Source: Dehalococcoidia bacterium (lineage in GTDB: Bacteria > Chloroflexota > Dehalococcoidia > Dehalococcoidales > Fen-1064). From it: a DNA stretch of 20,871 nucleotides. Every line of letters begins with the position of its first letter. The stretch's first letter is position 1. The translations under genes and the position numbers were made by a program. The notes beneath the pieces were generated by a model, which saw nothing but the letters and a program-made list of their open reading frames with translations, did not search any database and was not told where the DNA came from. The stretch spans positions 15,384 through 36,254 of the forward strand of contig DUES01000157.1 in assembly GCA_011192055.1 (NCBI GenBank), in the 5' to 3' direction. Positions 1 to 7,654 of the stretch are shown here, piece by piece.

Positions 1-741
1 GATATGGACTTCAAGGTAGCCGGTACCACCGATGGTATCACCGCAGTACAGATGGACACGAAGCTGAAAGGCCTTACTATGGAGATAGTCAAGGCAACAC
101 TGCAGCAGGCCCGTGAAGCCCGTTTACACATCCTGGATATCATGAATCGCACCATCAGCACCAGCCGGCCGGAGGTCAGCCCATACGCACCGCGCATGTA
201 CAAGATAACAATTAATACCGAGAAAATCGGGGCTATTATCGGTCCTGGCGGCAAAACGATCCGCTCAATTCAGGAGCAGACCGGGACGACGGTCGATGTT
301 GACAATGAAGGTACGGTCTTGATAGGCTCCACCAATGCCGAAAGTGCCAACCAGGCGATAGCCATAATTGAGGGCTTGACCAAGGAAGTCGAGGTCGGCA
401 GTATCTATACCGGCCAGGTAACACGACTGCTCAGTTTCGGTGCCTTCGTGGAAATTCTGCCCGGTAAAGAAGGCATGGTCCACATCAGTGAACTGGCCAA
501 CTACCGGGTGCCCGCCATCGAGGACGAAGTAAAAGTCGGTGATGAGATAACGGTCAAGGTAATACGGAACGAGGAGGGCAAGATTGCACTGTCAAGGAAA
601 GCCGTCTTCGAAAAGGATACACCCGCCCAGGAAAGTGGCAACAGACCGCCGGCATCAGACAATTACCCGCCGCGGAGACGCCCCGACTCACGCCCTCCGC
701 AGCAGCGCTCCCGTTTTAACCAGGACAGACGGCCGCACTAG
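1..741 (+). CDS. pnp: Polyribonucleotide nucleotidyltransferase (PNPase), C-terminal part
   Basis: 3' end of the gene for PNPase, the phosphorolytic 3'-5' exoribonuclease of the RNA degradosome; the 5' part lies before the window. The reading frame is open from base 1, where DMDFKVAGT matches the end of the second RNase PH-like domain; the first Asp belongs to the conserved metal-binding region in the family. A KH domain follows (about residues 65-125 of the visible part, with IGAIIGPGGKTIRSI), then an S1 domain (about 130-200, with GQVTRLLSFGAFVEILPGKEG and GMVHISEL). The last 40 residues are rich in Pro, Arg, Gln and Asp, a disordered tail of the kind that may contact RNA or partners. The gene ends with TAG 17 bases before dapB and is co-directional with it, so the two may be co-transcribed. 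The identification is secure; only the upstream extent is unknown. Confidence 0.97.
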   Translation, partial: DMDFKVAGTTDGITAVQMDTKLKGLTMEIVKATLQQAREARLHILDIMNRTISTSRPEVSPYAPRMYKITINTEKIGAIIGPGGKTIRSIQEQTGTTVDVDNEGTVLIGSTNAESANQAIAIIEGLTKEVEVGSIYTGQVTRLLSFGAFVEILPGKEGMVHISELANYRVPAIEDEVKVGDEITVKVIRNEEGKIALSRKAVFEKDTPAQESGNRPPASDNYPPRRRPDSRPPQQRSRFNQDRRPH

Positions 742-758
742 GTTACAGGAGGCTGGAA

Positions 759-1562
759 ATGAGCCCTATCAGAGTTGTCGTGCAGGGGGCCCTGGGCAGA
801 ATGGGCAAGGAAGTAATCAATGCTCTCTGCCAGGACCCGGATACCAAGGTAGTCGGTGCCACCGAACAGAACGTTACCACGGACCGGTTAGACCTTCCCG
901 ACGGCTCCGGAAGTGTGCCGTTCTCCGGTGACCTCGATGCTGTTATCCCTGAGTGCAAACCGGATGCCTTGGTGGATTTCACTATTGCCAGTGCCACTGT
1001 ACCGGCGGTACGCACCGCCACTGCCCGGGGCGTTAACGTGGTAGTCGGGACCACCGGACTCAGTGCTGACGACCTCAATGAAATCGAACGCCTGGCAACA
1101 GCCGGCAACGTCGGCGTTGTGGTTGCACCAAACTTCGCCCTGGGAGCCGTTATCATGATGCACCTGTCAACAGTCGCCGCCAGGTATCTCGATTACGCCG
1201 AGATAACCGAGCTCCACCACGACCGCAAAGCGGACGCCCCGTCGGGGACAGCCCTCAAGACCGCCCGTGACATGCTTCAGGCACGAGGAACACCATTCCT
1301 CAAGTCCTCAGCAGCAGAGCAGTCTTTTCCGGCACGTGGTGAAATAGTAGAGGGGATAAATATCCACAGTGTCCGGCTACCCGGCCTCCTGGCCCACCAG
1401 GAAGTGGTTTTTGGAGCAGCCGGCCAGACACTGACAATACGCCACGATACCATCAGCCGGGAGTGTTTTATGCCGGGTGTCATCCTGGCTGTCAAAGAAG
1501 TCATTCACCGGAAAGGACTGGTACTCGGACTGGACACTCTGCTTGGTCTGGTGAAGCCGTAA
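759..1562 (+). CDS. dapB: 4-hydroxy-tetrahydrodipicolinate reductase (DapB)
   Basis: DapB reduces 4-hydroxy-tetrahydrodipicolinate to tetrahydrodipicolinate with NAD(P)H, the second dedicated step of the diaminopimelate/lysine pathway, in the cytoplasm. The 267-residue protein has the usual family length. Its N-terminal Rossmann dinucleotide site reads VVVQGALGRMGK (residues 6-17). APNFALG (123-129) marks the junction to the catalytic domain, and ELHHDRKADAPSGTA (151-165) carries the family His-His, Lys and PSGTA substrate-binding residues. The conserved C-terminal stretch around residues 200-240 (IHSVRLPG, HQEVVFG) is also present. The ATG at 759 has an AGGAGG Shine-Dalgarno at 747-752. It follows pnp closely and lies upstream of dapA, which makes the preceding enzyme's product. 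Confidence 0.97.
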   Translation: MSPIRVVVQGALGRMGKEVINALCQDPDTKVVGATEQNVTTDRLDLPDGSGSVPFSGDLDAVIPECKPDALVDFTIASATVPAVRTATARGVNVVVGTTGLSADDLNEIERLATAGNVGVVVAPNFALGAVIMMHLSTVAARYLDYAEITELHHDRKADAPSGTALKTARDMLQARGTPFLKSSAAEQSFPARGEIVEGINIHSVRLPGLLAHQEVVFGAAGQTLTIRHDTISRECFMPGVILAVKEVIHRKGLVLGLDTLLGLVKP

Positions 1563-1695
1563 TAAACCGAAGCCGGGCTGCTGGTACTTTCAAACTTCAC
1601 ACCCGTATTATCCAAGAATAGCAAACTGTACTACGTATAACATGAAATAAGCAGATAAAAAACAGTAAATAGCTGGCTATCTTCTGGAGGTTAGT

Positions 1696-2586
1696 ATGAT
1701 GAAGGATCCTGGACGGTTATTAACAGCCATGGTTACACCCTTTGACGAGAAGGGCAACGTTGACTACGAGCAAGCCAGGAAGCTGGCGCTGGCCCTGCTC
1801 GATTCCGGAAGCGAAGGGATCCTGGTAGTCGGCACCACCGGAGAATCACCAACCCTTACCCGGGACGAGGAACTGCGACTGTTCAAAGAGGTGAAATCTG
1901 CCATAGGCGACCGCGGTGCCGTTATCGCCGGTACCGGCAGCAACAATACTGCTGAAGCACTGGCGGCAACCAGGGGCGCTGAAGAAGCAGGGGCAGACGG
2001 GTGCCTGCTCGTTGTGCCCTACTACAATAAACCCACCCAGGAAGGCCTTTACCAGCATTTTAAGACGATTGCAGACAACACCAGTTTACCCTGTATCCTC
2101 TACAATGTTCCGTCACGCACCGTTACTAACCTCGCTGCTGAGACAACCATACGTCTCAGCCAGACAGACAATATTATCGGTATAAAAGAAGCCAGCGGTG
2201 ACCTGGAACAGTCAGCAAAGATAATCAGCGGTACCAGGGACTTCCGAGTCTGGAGCGGCAACGATACCGATACCCTGCCGATTCTGGCTATCGGCGGCTA
2301 CGGCGTTATCAGCGTCGCTTCCCACATCGTCGGTAACCAGATTAATGAGATGATTTACAGCTTTGTCAACGGGGATACGGAGAAAGCAGCAGACATACAC
2401 CGTCGATTACTGCCCCTGGTAAAAGCGCTGTTTGTGGTCTCCAATCCGATACCGGTAAAGTATGCTGTTAACCAGGTCGGTTTCAACGTGGGTAAACCGC
2501 GTTTGCCGCTAACGGAACCGGACGAAGCAACCGCAACGCTGATAAACAATACCCTGAAAAACTACCAGGTTGACCTTCCGGTCTAA
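1696..2586 (+). CDS. dapA: 4-hydroxy-tetrahydrodipicolinate synthase (DapA)
   Basis: DapA condenses pyruvate with aspartate semialdehyde, the first step of the diaminopimelate branch. The 296-residue TIM barrel is full length. Visible landmarks are AMVTPF (11-16), GTTGESPTL (46-54) with the Thr-Thr pair, CILYNVPSRT (133-142) with catalytic Tyr136 and carboxylate-binding Arg141, and IGIKEASGD (161-169) with Schiff-base Lys164. GGYGVISVASH follows in the usual place. The start is ATG 1696, with GGAGG at 1686-1690; a second in-frame ATG follows directly and cannot be excluded. The 133-bp gap after dapB is AT-rich with no ORF and no convincing promoter, so dapA may be transcribed with dapB or from an unrecognised promoter. 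No asd gene lies between dapB and dapA. The gene ends immediately before a terminal-inverted-repeat element. Confidence 0.97.
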   Translation: MMKDPGRLLTAMVTPFDEKGNVDYEQARKLALALLDSGSEGILVVGTTGESPTLTRDEELRLFKEVKSAIGDRGAVIAGTGSNNTAEALAATRGAEEAGADGCLLVVPYYNKPTQEGLYQHFKTIADNTSLPCILYNVPSRTVTNLAAETTIRLSQTDNIIGIKEASGDLEQSAKIISGTRDFRVWSGNDTDTLPILAIGGYGVISVASHIVGNQINEMIYSFVNGDTEKAADIHRRLLPLVKALFVVSNPIPVKYAVNQVGFNVGKPRLPLTEPDEATATLINNTLKNYQVDLPV

Positions 2587-2742
2587 CAGGTTGCTGAAAA
2601 AGGGGAGTCCAGAGGGAGCGCTCCTCAGAAGGGGTGAAGCCCCTTTGGCAGGGGTCTGGGGGAGTCCCCCAGATACATTCTTTTCCCCTTCCTAGAGAGG
2701 AAAGGGGTCAGGGGGATGGTTGAAAGAATTTTCATCACCCTG
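2587..2742. repeat. Hairpin-rich element with terminal inverted repeats (MITE/REP-like)
   Basis: A 156-bp non-coding block starts at the base after the dapA stop. Its ends, CAGGTTGCTGAAAA (2587-2600) and TTTTCATCACCCTG (2729-2742), are inverted repeats matching at 12 of 14 positions. Inside are further stem-loops: AAGGGG/CCCCTT (2629-2634 with 2640-2645), TCTGGGGG/CCCCCAGA (2655-2662 with 2666-2673, 3-base loop), and CCCC-TTCCT/AGG-AAAGGGG (2685-2693 with 2698-2707, one bulge). It has no ORF of note and no clear target-site duplication. The base composition, with runs of G and C, differs from the neighbouring genes. It looks like a non-autonomous palindromic interspersed repeat; from memory similar G-run elements occur in Dehalococcoidia genomes, but no second copy exists in this window. 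In this convergent gap it could also act as a bidirectional terminator. Confidence 0.6.
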
Positions 2743-2796
2743 CCAGGCCTGACCTTACCATCTGGGCCAAACCTGTCGATTTGGGCTAAAGTAGTG

Positions 2797-2814
2797 AAGC
2801 TGAATTTCCAGCTT
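2797..2814 (-). terminator. Small stem-loop just after the flavoprotein stop codon
   Basis: AAGCTG (2797-2802) and CAGCTT (2809-2814) form a perfect 6-bp stem with a 6-base loop, three bases beyond the stop codon of the minus-strand flavoprotein gene. No clean U-tract follows in the minus direction, so it is a weak terminator or an mRNA 3'-end stabiliser rather than a classic intrinsic terminator. Confidence 0.3.
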
Positions 2815-2816
2815 TA

Positions 2817-4454
2817 TCAGACAGCTACCGGTACGGCTGTCAGGGTCATTTCGTTATCACGGCGTGATATCTCAATGTTTTTCAGCCAGTGTTGAGTATC
2901 CTCTTCCGGATGGTCGCTGCGGTAATGGGCTCCACGACTTTCCGTCCTCATCATCGCAGCCCGGCATATCATTTCTGCCACCGTAAGCGCTTTCGCCAGC
3001 TTGGCAGCCTGGTAAAGCTCAGTGGAGTCAGTTATCGAAGTCAGGTCAAGCTGTTCACGGAGTGATGTTATTTCACCAAGTGCCGTCTCCAGTCCGGCCT
3101 CATCCCTGATAACACCTGCCTTTTCCCACATCACCTTTCTCAGTGAAAGCCATAATCGCTCGAGACTCCCCGTCCGGTTGCCCGGTATCAGGCCATTGAG
3201 GTTATTAATCCCGGTAACGGCGTCACTCTCCGGCACGATTACTGACCTTTTTCCGGCAAATGCCGCAGCCTGGTTCCCGGCGATTTCCCCGAAAACCAGC
3301 GTTTCACTGATGGCGTTTCCACCAAGGCGGTTTGCTCCGTGAATTCCGCCGCAGACCTCACCCGCAGCATACAGACCGCGAATTCCAGCCCCGGTGCTCT
3401 CATCGATTTTAATACCACCCATTAAAAAATGCACCGTAGGAGACACCGGCACGCTGTCCTGTCCGGTTATATGACTCATCCGCTTTACTGCCTGGAGCAA
3501 TTGAGTCTTATCGCCGGGGACGGTACTGAAATCAAAGACAAGATTGCCATCAGTCCCATGACCTTCAGCGATCTCCTTCATTATCATCCGTGCCAGCTTG
3601 TCCCTGGTTACCATCGTATAATCACCCAGGTCGTGCTTTACCATGACATCCTCACCCGGTGAGTTCCTGATAGTGGCCCCTATCGGCAGCAGCCCCTCGT
3701 AAAAACACATTTTACTGCCGTCTTCGCCCCATCCTGTCGGGTAGAACTGGACGAACTCCATGTCACGCAGGACAGCTCCGGCATCGTAGGCCAGTGCATA
3801 ACCGTCACCGGTCGACCCAACGGCATTGTTTGTCCGCCGGTATATCCTGCCGGCTCCCCCGGTTGCCAGGACGGTAGCCCCGGCAGCAATAATATATATC
3901 CGCCCGTGTATATCAAGCCCCAGTGCTCCGACAATCTGGTTGCCGTCACGAAGAAGCCTGGTTACCTGCACACCCTCGATAAACCGGATACCGGTACCGG
4001 CTGCATAGTGTCTCATCGGGCGCGTAATATTGATTCCCTGGTTTTTTATGACGGATAAATGCCGTGGGAGTGAATGGCCCGGTGCCCGCCCTACATGCAG
4101 TTTACTCTCGACACGTACGAAGTTAACGCCATACCCCTGCAGGTCATCAACCTGCCGGGAAACAGCCTGCGTCATGACTGCTACCAGTCGGCGGTCGCTG
4201 AGTAAACGCCCACCGGAGATAATATCTTCGAGATGCGCCTCCGGTGAATCCCCGGTGTCCGGCCTGAATCCGGCAGTGGCAAAGACCGCCCGGGAAATAG
4301 CCGAGTTACTCCGGAATCCGGCCGGTGATTCAGACAGCAGCACCACTTCAGCCTTACACTGCCTGGCAGCAATGGCCGCCCGCAGTCCGGCAATTCCACT
4401 GCCGATGACGAGTACATCGGTGTTAAATCGCTGCGAGCTATCCGGTTCCAGCAC
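2817..4454 (-). CDS. FAD-binding protein of the fumarate reductase/succinate dehydrogenase/L-aspartate oxidase superfamily
   Basis: A 545-residue flavoprotein, about the length of NadB or a fumarate reductase A subunit. VLVIGSGIAGLRAAIAA (14-30) is the Rossmann FAD motif. ATVLATGGAGRIY (192-204), HFLMGGIKID (341-350), GLYAAGEVCGGIHGANRLGGNA (359-380, read with LVFGEIAG) and a C-terminal helical domain with ESRGAHYRSDHPEED complete the fold. The Arg in VTRDKLAR (281-288) sits where the family has its catalytic arginine. Two positions are unusual: the covalent-FAD His of SdhA/FrdA is replaced (RSNSAIS, 48-54), so FAD is probably non-covalent, and the substrate His of FHPT is Tyr in QFYPTG (235-240). 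The start is GTG 4454 with GGAGAG upstream, 31 bases after purA. The partner subunits of a respiratory complex are absent. It may be a soluble fumarate-reductase-like or aspartate-oxidase-like enzyme; the substrate is not decided by sequence. Confidence 0.8.
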   Translation of the reverse strand: MLEPDSSQRFNTDVLVIGSGIAGLRAAIAARQCKAEVVLLSESPAGFRSNSAISRAVFATAGFRPDTGDSPEAHLEDIISGGRLLSDRRLVAVMTQAVSRQVDDLQGYGVNFVRVESKLHVGRAPGHSLPRHLSVIKNQGINITRPMRHYAAGTGIRFIEGVQVTRLLRDGNQIVGALGLDIHGRIYIIAAGATVLATGGAGRIYRRTNNAVGSTGDGYALAYDAGAVLRDMEFVQFYPTGWGEDGSKMCFYEGLLPIGATIRNSPGEDVMVKHDLGDYTMVTRDKLARMIMKEIAEGHGTDGNLVFDFSTVPGDKTQLLQAVKRMSHITGQDSVPVSPTVHFLMGGIKIDESTGAGIRGLYAAGEVCGGIHGANRLGGNAISETLVFGEIAGNQAAAFAGKRSVIVPESDAVTGINNLNGLIPGNRTGSLERLWLSLRKVMWEKAGVIRDEAGLETALGEITSLREQLDLTSITDSTELYQAAKLAKALTVAEMICRAAMMRTESRGAHYRSDHPEEDTQHWLKNIEISRRDNEMTLTAVPVAV

Positions 4455-4485
4455 TATTTCTCTCCGGGCAGTCGGCTACGGTCTT

Positions 4486-5769
4486 CTAAAGGATATCGTG
4501 ACGGATGATGGTCTCTTCCCTTGCTGGGCCAACTGAGATGACGCTCACCGGACACGACGTAAGCTCTTCAAGCCGTTCAAGGTATTGCCGGGCCTGCGGT
4601 GGTAATTGCTCGTATTCCCTGATGCCGCTGGTCGGGCTCTGCCACCCGGGAAGCTCTTCGTAGACCGGCTGGCATTTCTCCAGGTGATCGACATTCGCCG
4701 GGAAACAGTCGGTCTCTTTCCCGTCCAGTCGGTAGCGGACGCAAATCTTCAGACTGGGCAGGCTGTCGAGGATATCGAGCCGGGTTATTGCCATGCCGGT
4801 AAAATTGTTTACCTGGTGGCTGAAACGGGCAGCCACAGCGTCAAACCAGCCACAGCGGCGTGGTCTGCCGGTAGTGGTACCGTATTCATGCGCCCGTTCC
4901 CTGATAAGGTCTCCGGTTTCGTCATGCAGTTCGGTGGGCATCGGTCCGGTACCTACCCTGGTACAATACGCCTTGTAGACACCGAGGACACGATTCAACC
5001 TGGTCGGGCCGATACCTGAACCGATAACACTTCCCGCAGCGGTCGGTGAGGACGAGGTACCGTACGGATATGTCCCGAAGTCCGGGTCAAGGAGTGTTCC
5101 CTGGGCACCCTCCAGCAATACCATGTCATCACGGTCCAGGGCTTCCGTCAGTATCGTTGTTGTCTCACGGATAAAGGGAGCGAGCCGCTTGGCATACCGA
5201 CAGTAGTCTTCGTACACCTGCTCCAGTGATAGCGGTTCGACCCCATAAAGCCTGGTCAGGATAGCATTTTTATTCTCCAGGATATGGCCCAATCGCTCGT
5301 GGAATCCATCTCTGTCCAGAATATCTCCGGCCCTGATACCCAGCCTGGCCACTTTATCTGAAAACGCGGGCCCTATTCCCTTCCGGGTGGTACCGATAGC
5401 CTTGCCGCCTCTTGACTCTTCTTCCAGCCCGTCCAGCAGCGTATGATATGGCATTATCAGGTTGGCACGGTCACTGATTACCAGCCGGGAGATATCGATA
5501 CCCCGTTCCTGGAGTATATCCAGTTCGGAAATCAGTACCGCCGGGTTAATTACCATTCCATTGCCCAGGATACAGGTGGCTTTGGGCGAAAAGACACCTG
5601 ACGGGACAAGATGAAGGGCAAATTTGCCGTAAGGATTAATGACGGTATGCCCGGCATTGTCGCCGCCGGAAAACCGGACCACGTAGTCCGCTCTCTCCGC
5701 CAGCATATCAACTACCTTACCTTTCCCCTCGTCACCCCACTGGGCACCTATGACTGCAATAACCGTCAT
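4486..5769 (-). CDS. purA: Adenylosuccinate synthetase (PurA)
   Basis: PurA joins aspartate to IMP using GTP, the committed step from IMP to AMP, in the cytoplasm. The 427 residues match the family length. The P-loop and catalytic Asp13 lie in IGAQWGDEGKGKVVD (7-21), and catalytic His41 in GGDNAGHTV (35-43). Further family segments include TTRKGIGPAFSDK (IMP binding), LLEGAQGTLLD, YPYGTSSSPTAAG, the GRPRRCGWFD loop, and VSVGPAREETI at the C-terminus for the GTP base. The start is ATG 5769 with GGAGAG just upstream. It is 12 bases downstream of the phosphatidyltransferase gene and 31 bases before the flavoprotein, so it is one gene of the minus-strand operon. Its link to the inositol-lipid genes is probably positional rather than functional. 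Confidence 0.97.
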   Translation of the reverse strand: MTVIAVIGAQWGDEGKGKVVDMLAERADYVVRFSGGDNAGHTVINPYGKFALHLVPSGVFSPKATCILGNGMVINPAVLISELDILQERGIDISRLVISDRANLIMPYHTLLDGLEEESRGGKAIGTTRKGIGPAFSDKVARLGIRAGDILDRDGFHERLGHILENKNAILTRLYGVEPLSLEQVYEDYCRYAKRLAPFIRETTTILTEALDRDDMVLLEGAQGTLLDPDFGTYPYGTSSSPTAAGSVIGSGIGPTRLNRVLGVYKAYCTRVGTGPMPTELHDETGDLIRERAHEYGTTTGRPRRCGWFDAVAARFSHQVNNFTGMAITRLDILDSLPSLKICVRYRLDGKETDCFPANVDHLEKCQPVYEELPGWQSPTSGIREYEQLPPQARQYLERLEELTSCPVSVISVGPAREETIIRHDIL

Positions 5770-5781
5770 GGTCTCTCCAAT

Positions 5782-6414
5782 CTATCCTGTTTTTGTCTGG
5801 TTCCAAACGTGATGCAACCTCTGTACCACGGTTACGACACTCAATGCGGCAACAACGGAGAGGGCTATCAGAAGGGCACTATCAATCCTGCTCAACAGTA
5901 AGCCCAGTACCATTATGACAATCCTCTCAGCACGCGTAAATAGACCTGTTGTACAGTCCAGACCCATCGCTTCCGCCCTTGCCCGGATATAACTCACCAG
6001 CATTGATGCTATCCAGACAATACCTGCCACCACGATACCCGGTACGGACTGCTCCGCAGCATAATACACGATCAAACCAAGCAGTACGGCTGCCTCGGCA
6101 AGACGGTCCAGTGTGGAATCCAGAATCGCACCGAACCGGCTGGTCTGCCCCGTATAGCGGGCCAGTGCTCCATCGATAGTGTCAAAGAACCCGCCCACGA
6201 GGACGATAAATCCGGCAATAAAAGGATGCCCCAGGGCAATGACTACCCCCGCACTTATGGATATAAGCACGCCAAAGCAGGTTATCATGTTTGGTGTAAC
6301 GGAAGTCCTCGCCAGCAGTTTCATCAAAGGCTGGGTAAGGTAATAACCCAGGGTCCTGCGTACTCCTTCAAGGGTCGTCATTGACCGCCGTTCTCGCAAT
6401 ACTGTATCATCCAA
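5782..6414 (-). CDS. CDP-alcohol phosphatidyltransferase, probable phosphatidylinositol phosphate synthase
   Basis: An integral membrane enzyme transferring a phosphatidyl group from CDP-diacylglycerol to a polar alcohol. The full signature D-x2-D-G-x2-A-R-x8-G-x3-D-x3-D is present: Asp78, Asp81, Arg86, Gly95, Asp99 and Asp103 (counting from the TTG start). Several hydrophobic segments are visible (about residues 42-62, 64-78, 105-125, 127-145, 168-200). Members make phosphatidylglycerol phosphate, phosphatidylinositol or phosphatidylinositol phosphate. The adjacent PimA-like transferase and inositol-phosphate synthase argue for inositol phosphate as acceptor; this is inference. The start is uncertain. 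The longest frame begins with TTG at 6414 with AGGG upstream, but ATG at 6381 (residue 12) matches where the family usually begins. The gene lies 25 bases after the glycosyltransferase and 12 before purA. Confidence 0.85.
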   Translation of the reverse strand: MDDTVLRERRSMTTLEGVRRTLGYYLTQPLMKLLARTSVTPNMITCFGVLISISAGVVIALGHPFIAGFIVLVGGFFDTIDGALARYTGQTSRFGAILDSTLDRLAEAAVLLGLIVYYAAEQSVPGIVVAGIVWIASMLVSYIRARAEAMGLDCTTGLFTRAERIVIMVLGLLLSRIDSALLIALSVVAALSVVTVVQRLHHVWNQTKTG

Positions 6415-6439
6415 TCCACACCCTGTTATCGTATGACTG

Positions 6440-7600
6440 TTATGTCATCGAGTCAGCGGCGTTCTTACCCCGGACTTCACCGATAATCCGGAGATAGTAG
6501 TCCATAACCTGCTGAGCGACAAGCTCCCAGCTGAAATTCCGGGACTTGGCCTTACCTTTCATCCCCATCTGTTCACAAAGATTCTCGTCGTTCAGCAGTG
6601 TCTTTAATGCCCGGGACAGCTCGTTGTAGTTCTGTGGCGGTACCAGTATGCCATCTTCGCCATCACTGACCACACTGGCATAGCCAGGTATATTGGTCGC
6701 CACTACCGGCTTACCCGTCGCCATGGCCTCAAGCAGGACAATTCCAAAGCTCTCTCTGCTGGTCGCCGGGGCACAGAAGATATCCGCCGTCTTGTAATAA
6801 CGGGCTTTGTCTTCATTGGATACATAACCAGCAAAGATAACATCCTTCTCCAGTCCGGTTTTTTGCACCCAGCGTTCGTATCTCCGGCGTAACCTGGTAC
6901 CGGGCCCAACGACAATCAAACGCACATCCGGTATTTCACGTTTCACCAGCAGGAACGCATTGAGAAGGTAATTAAGGCCTTTGCGGAACTCCAGGCGCCC
7001 CACAAACAGGATATTCTTCTTGCCGTCACGGTACTCTTCAAAGGGAGCCACCTTATCTGAAAAAGGCTCCAGGTCAATACCGTTCGGGATAATCTCGTAA
7101 GGGCCCGGAATATACTTGCTGTGGTAGTCCTGGGCCGGTTTGGAGACAGCAATCCTACCGTGAAGATTATGCAGCCGCCGTCGTATCATCCATGTACTGA
7201 CAGGCCTGCCCCAGTTATAGCCCGGTTTACCTTCCGCAGCGTGAAAGGTCCCCACGTTGACCGTATTATTAGAAAGCCGTACTATGGCGCTGCACAGCAT
7301 CGGCATGAAAGGCTCGTGAAGATGAATTATGTCAAACTGTTCCCGGGCAAGGGTTTCCTTTATTATCGGGGCCAGGTGCAGCGAAATGGGGACACGAATC
7401 ACGGAATCACTACTCGGTATAGGATAAGGCCGGCCGATAGAAATAAACCTGTCACCAAAGTCCTTGATAACACGTGATGCAGGGGCAATTATCTTGACAT
7501 CATGCCCCATCCGTGTAAATTGCTGTTCCAGCGAGGAGATATGACTGGCGACCCCTCCCGGGTGAGCGAAATCATAGGGAGAAACCAAAGCTATTTTCAT
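6440..7600 (-). CDS. GT4-family glycosyltransferase, PimA-like (phosphatidylinositol mannosyltransferase-like)
   Basis: A GT-B fold retaining glycosyltransferase of 386 residues. The N-terminal acceptor-binding half has SPYDFAHPGGVASHI (7-21), IIHLHEPFMP (91-100) and GTFHAAEGKPGYNW (117-130). The C-terminal nucleotide-sugar half has FVGRLEFRKGL (199-209) with the basic pair that binds the diphosphate, and the E-x7-E motif ESFGIVLLE (283-291). These features and the length fit PimA, which adds mannose from GDP-mannose to phosphatidylinositol on the inner face of the membrane. The neighbours, a CDP-alcohol phosphatidyltransferase and Ino1, support a lipid acceptor. GTG at 7603 directly precedes ATG 7600; I prefer the ATG because the weak AGGT upstream is better spaced from it. 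The donor sugar cannot be read from the sequence. Confidence 0.85.
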   Translation of the reverse strand: MKIALVSPYDFAHPGGVASHISSLEQQFTRMGHDVKIIAPASRVIKDFGDRFISIGRPYPIPSSDSVIRVPISLHLAPIIKETLAREQFDIIHLHEPFMPMLCSAIVRLSNNTVNVGTFHAAEGKPGYNWGRPVSTWMIRRRLHNLHGRIAVSKPAQDYHSKYIPGPYEIIPNGIDLEPFSDKVAPFEEYRDGKKNILFVGRLEFRKGLNYLLNAFLLVKREIPDVRLIVVGPGTRLRRRYERWVQKTGLEKDVIFAGYVSNEDKARYYKTADIFCAPATSRESFGIVLLEAMATGKPVVATNIPGYASVVSDGEDGILVPPQNYNELSRALKTLLNDENLCEQMGMKGKAKSRNFSWELVAQQVMDYYLRIIGEVRGKNAADSMT

Positions 7601-7654
7601 CACCGGCTACCTGAGACCATATATTCGGCGCCGACGGGGCATCCAAACAGGTCG

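Noticed and set aside
1563..1695. Possible promoter for dapA around TATAAC (1636-1641).
   Set aside because: No acceptable -35 at 15-19 bases and no extended -10; AT-rich chance match.
4030..4536. Plus-strand open frame of 168 codons.
   Set aside because: It lies antisense to the flavoprotein gene, whose motifs are clear; the translation resembles no known protein.
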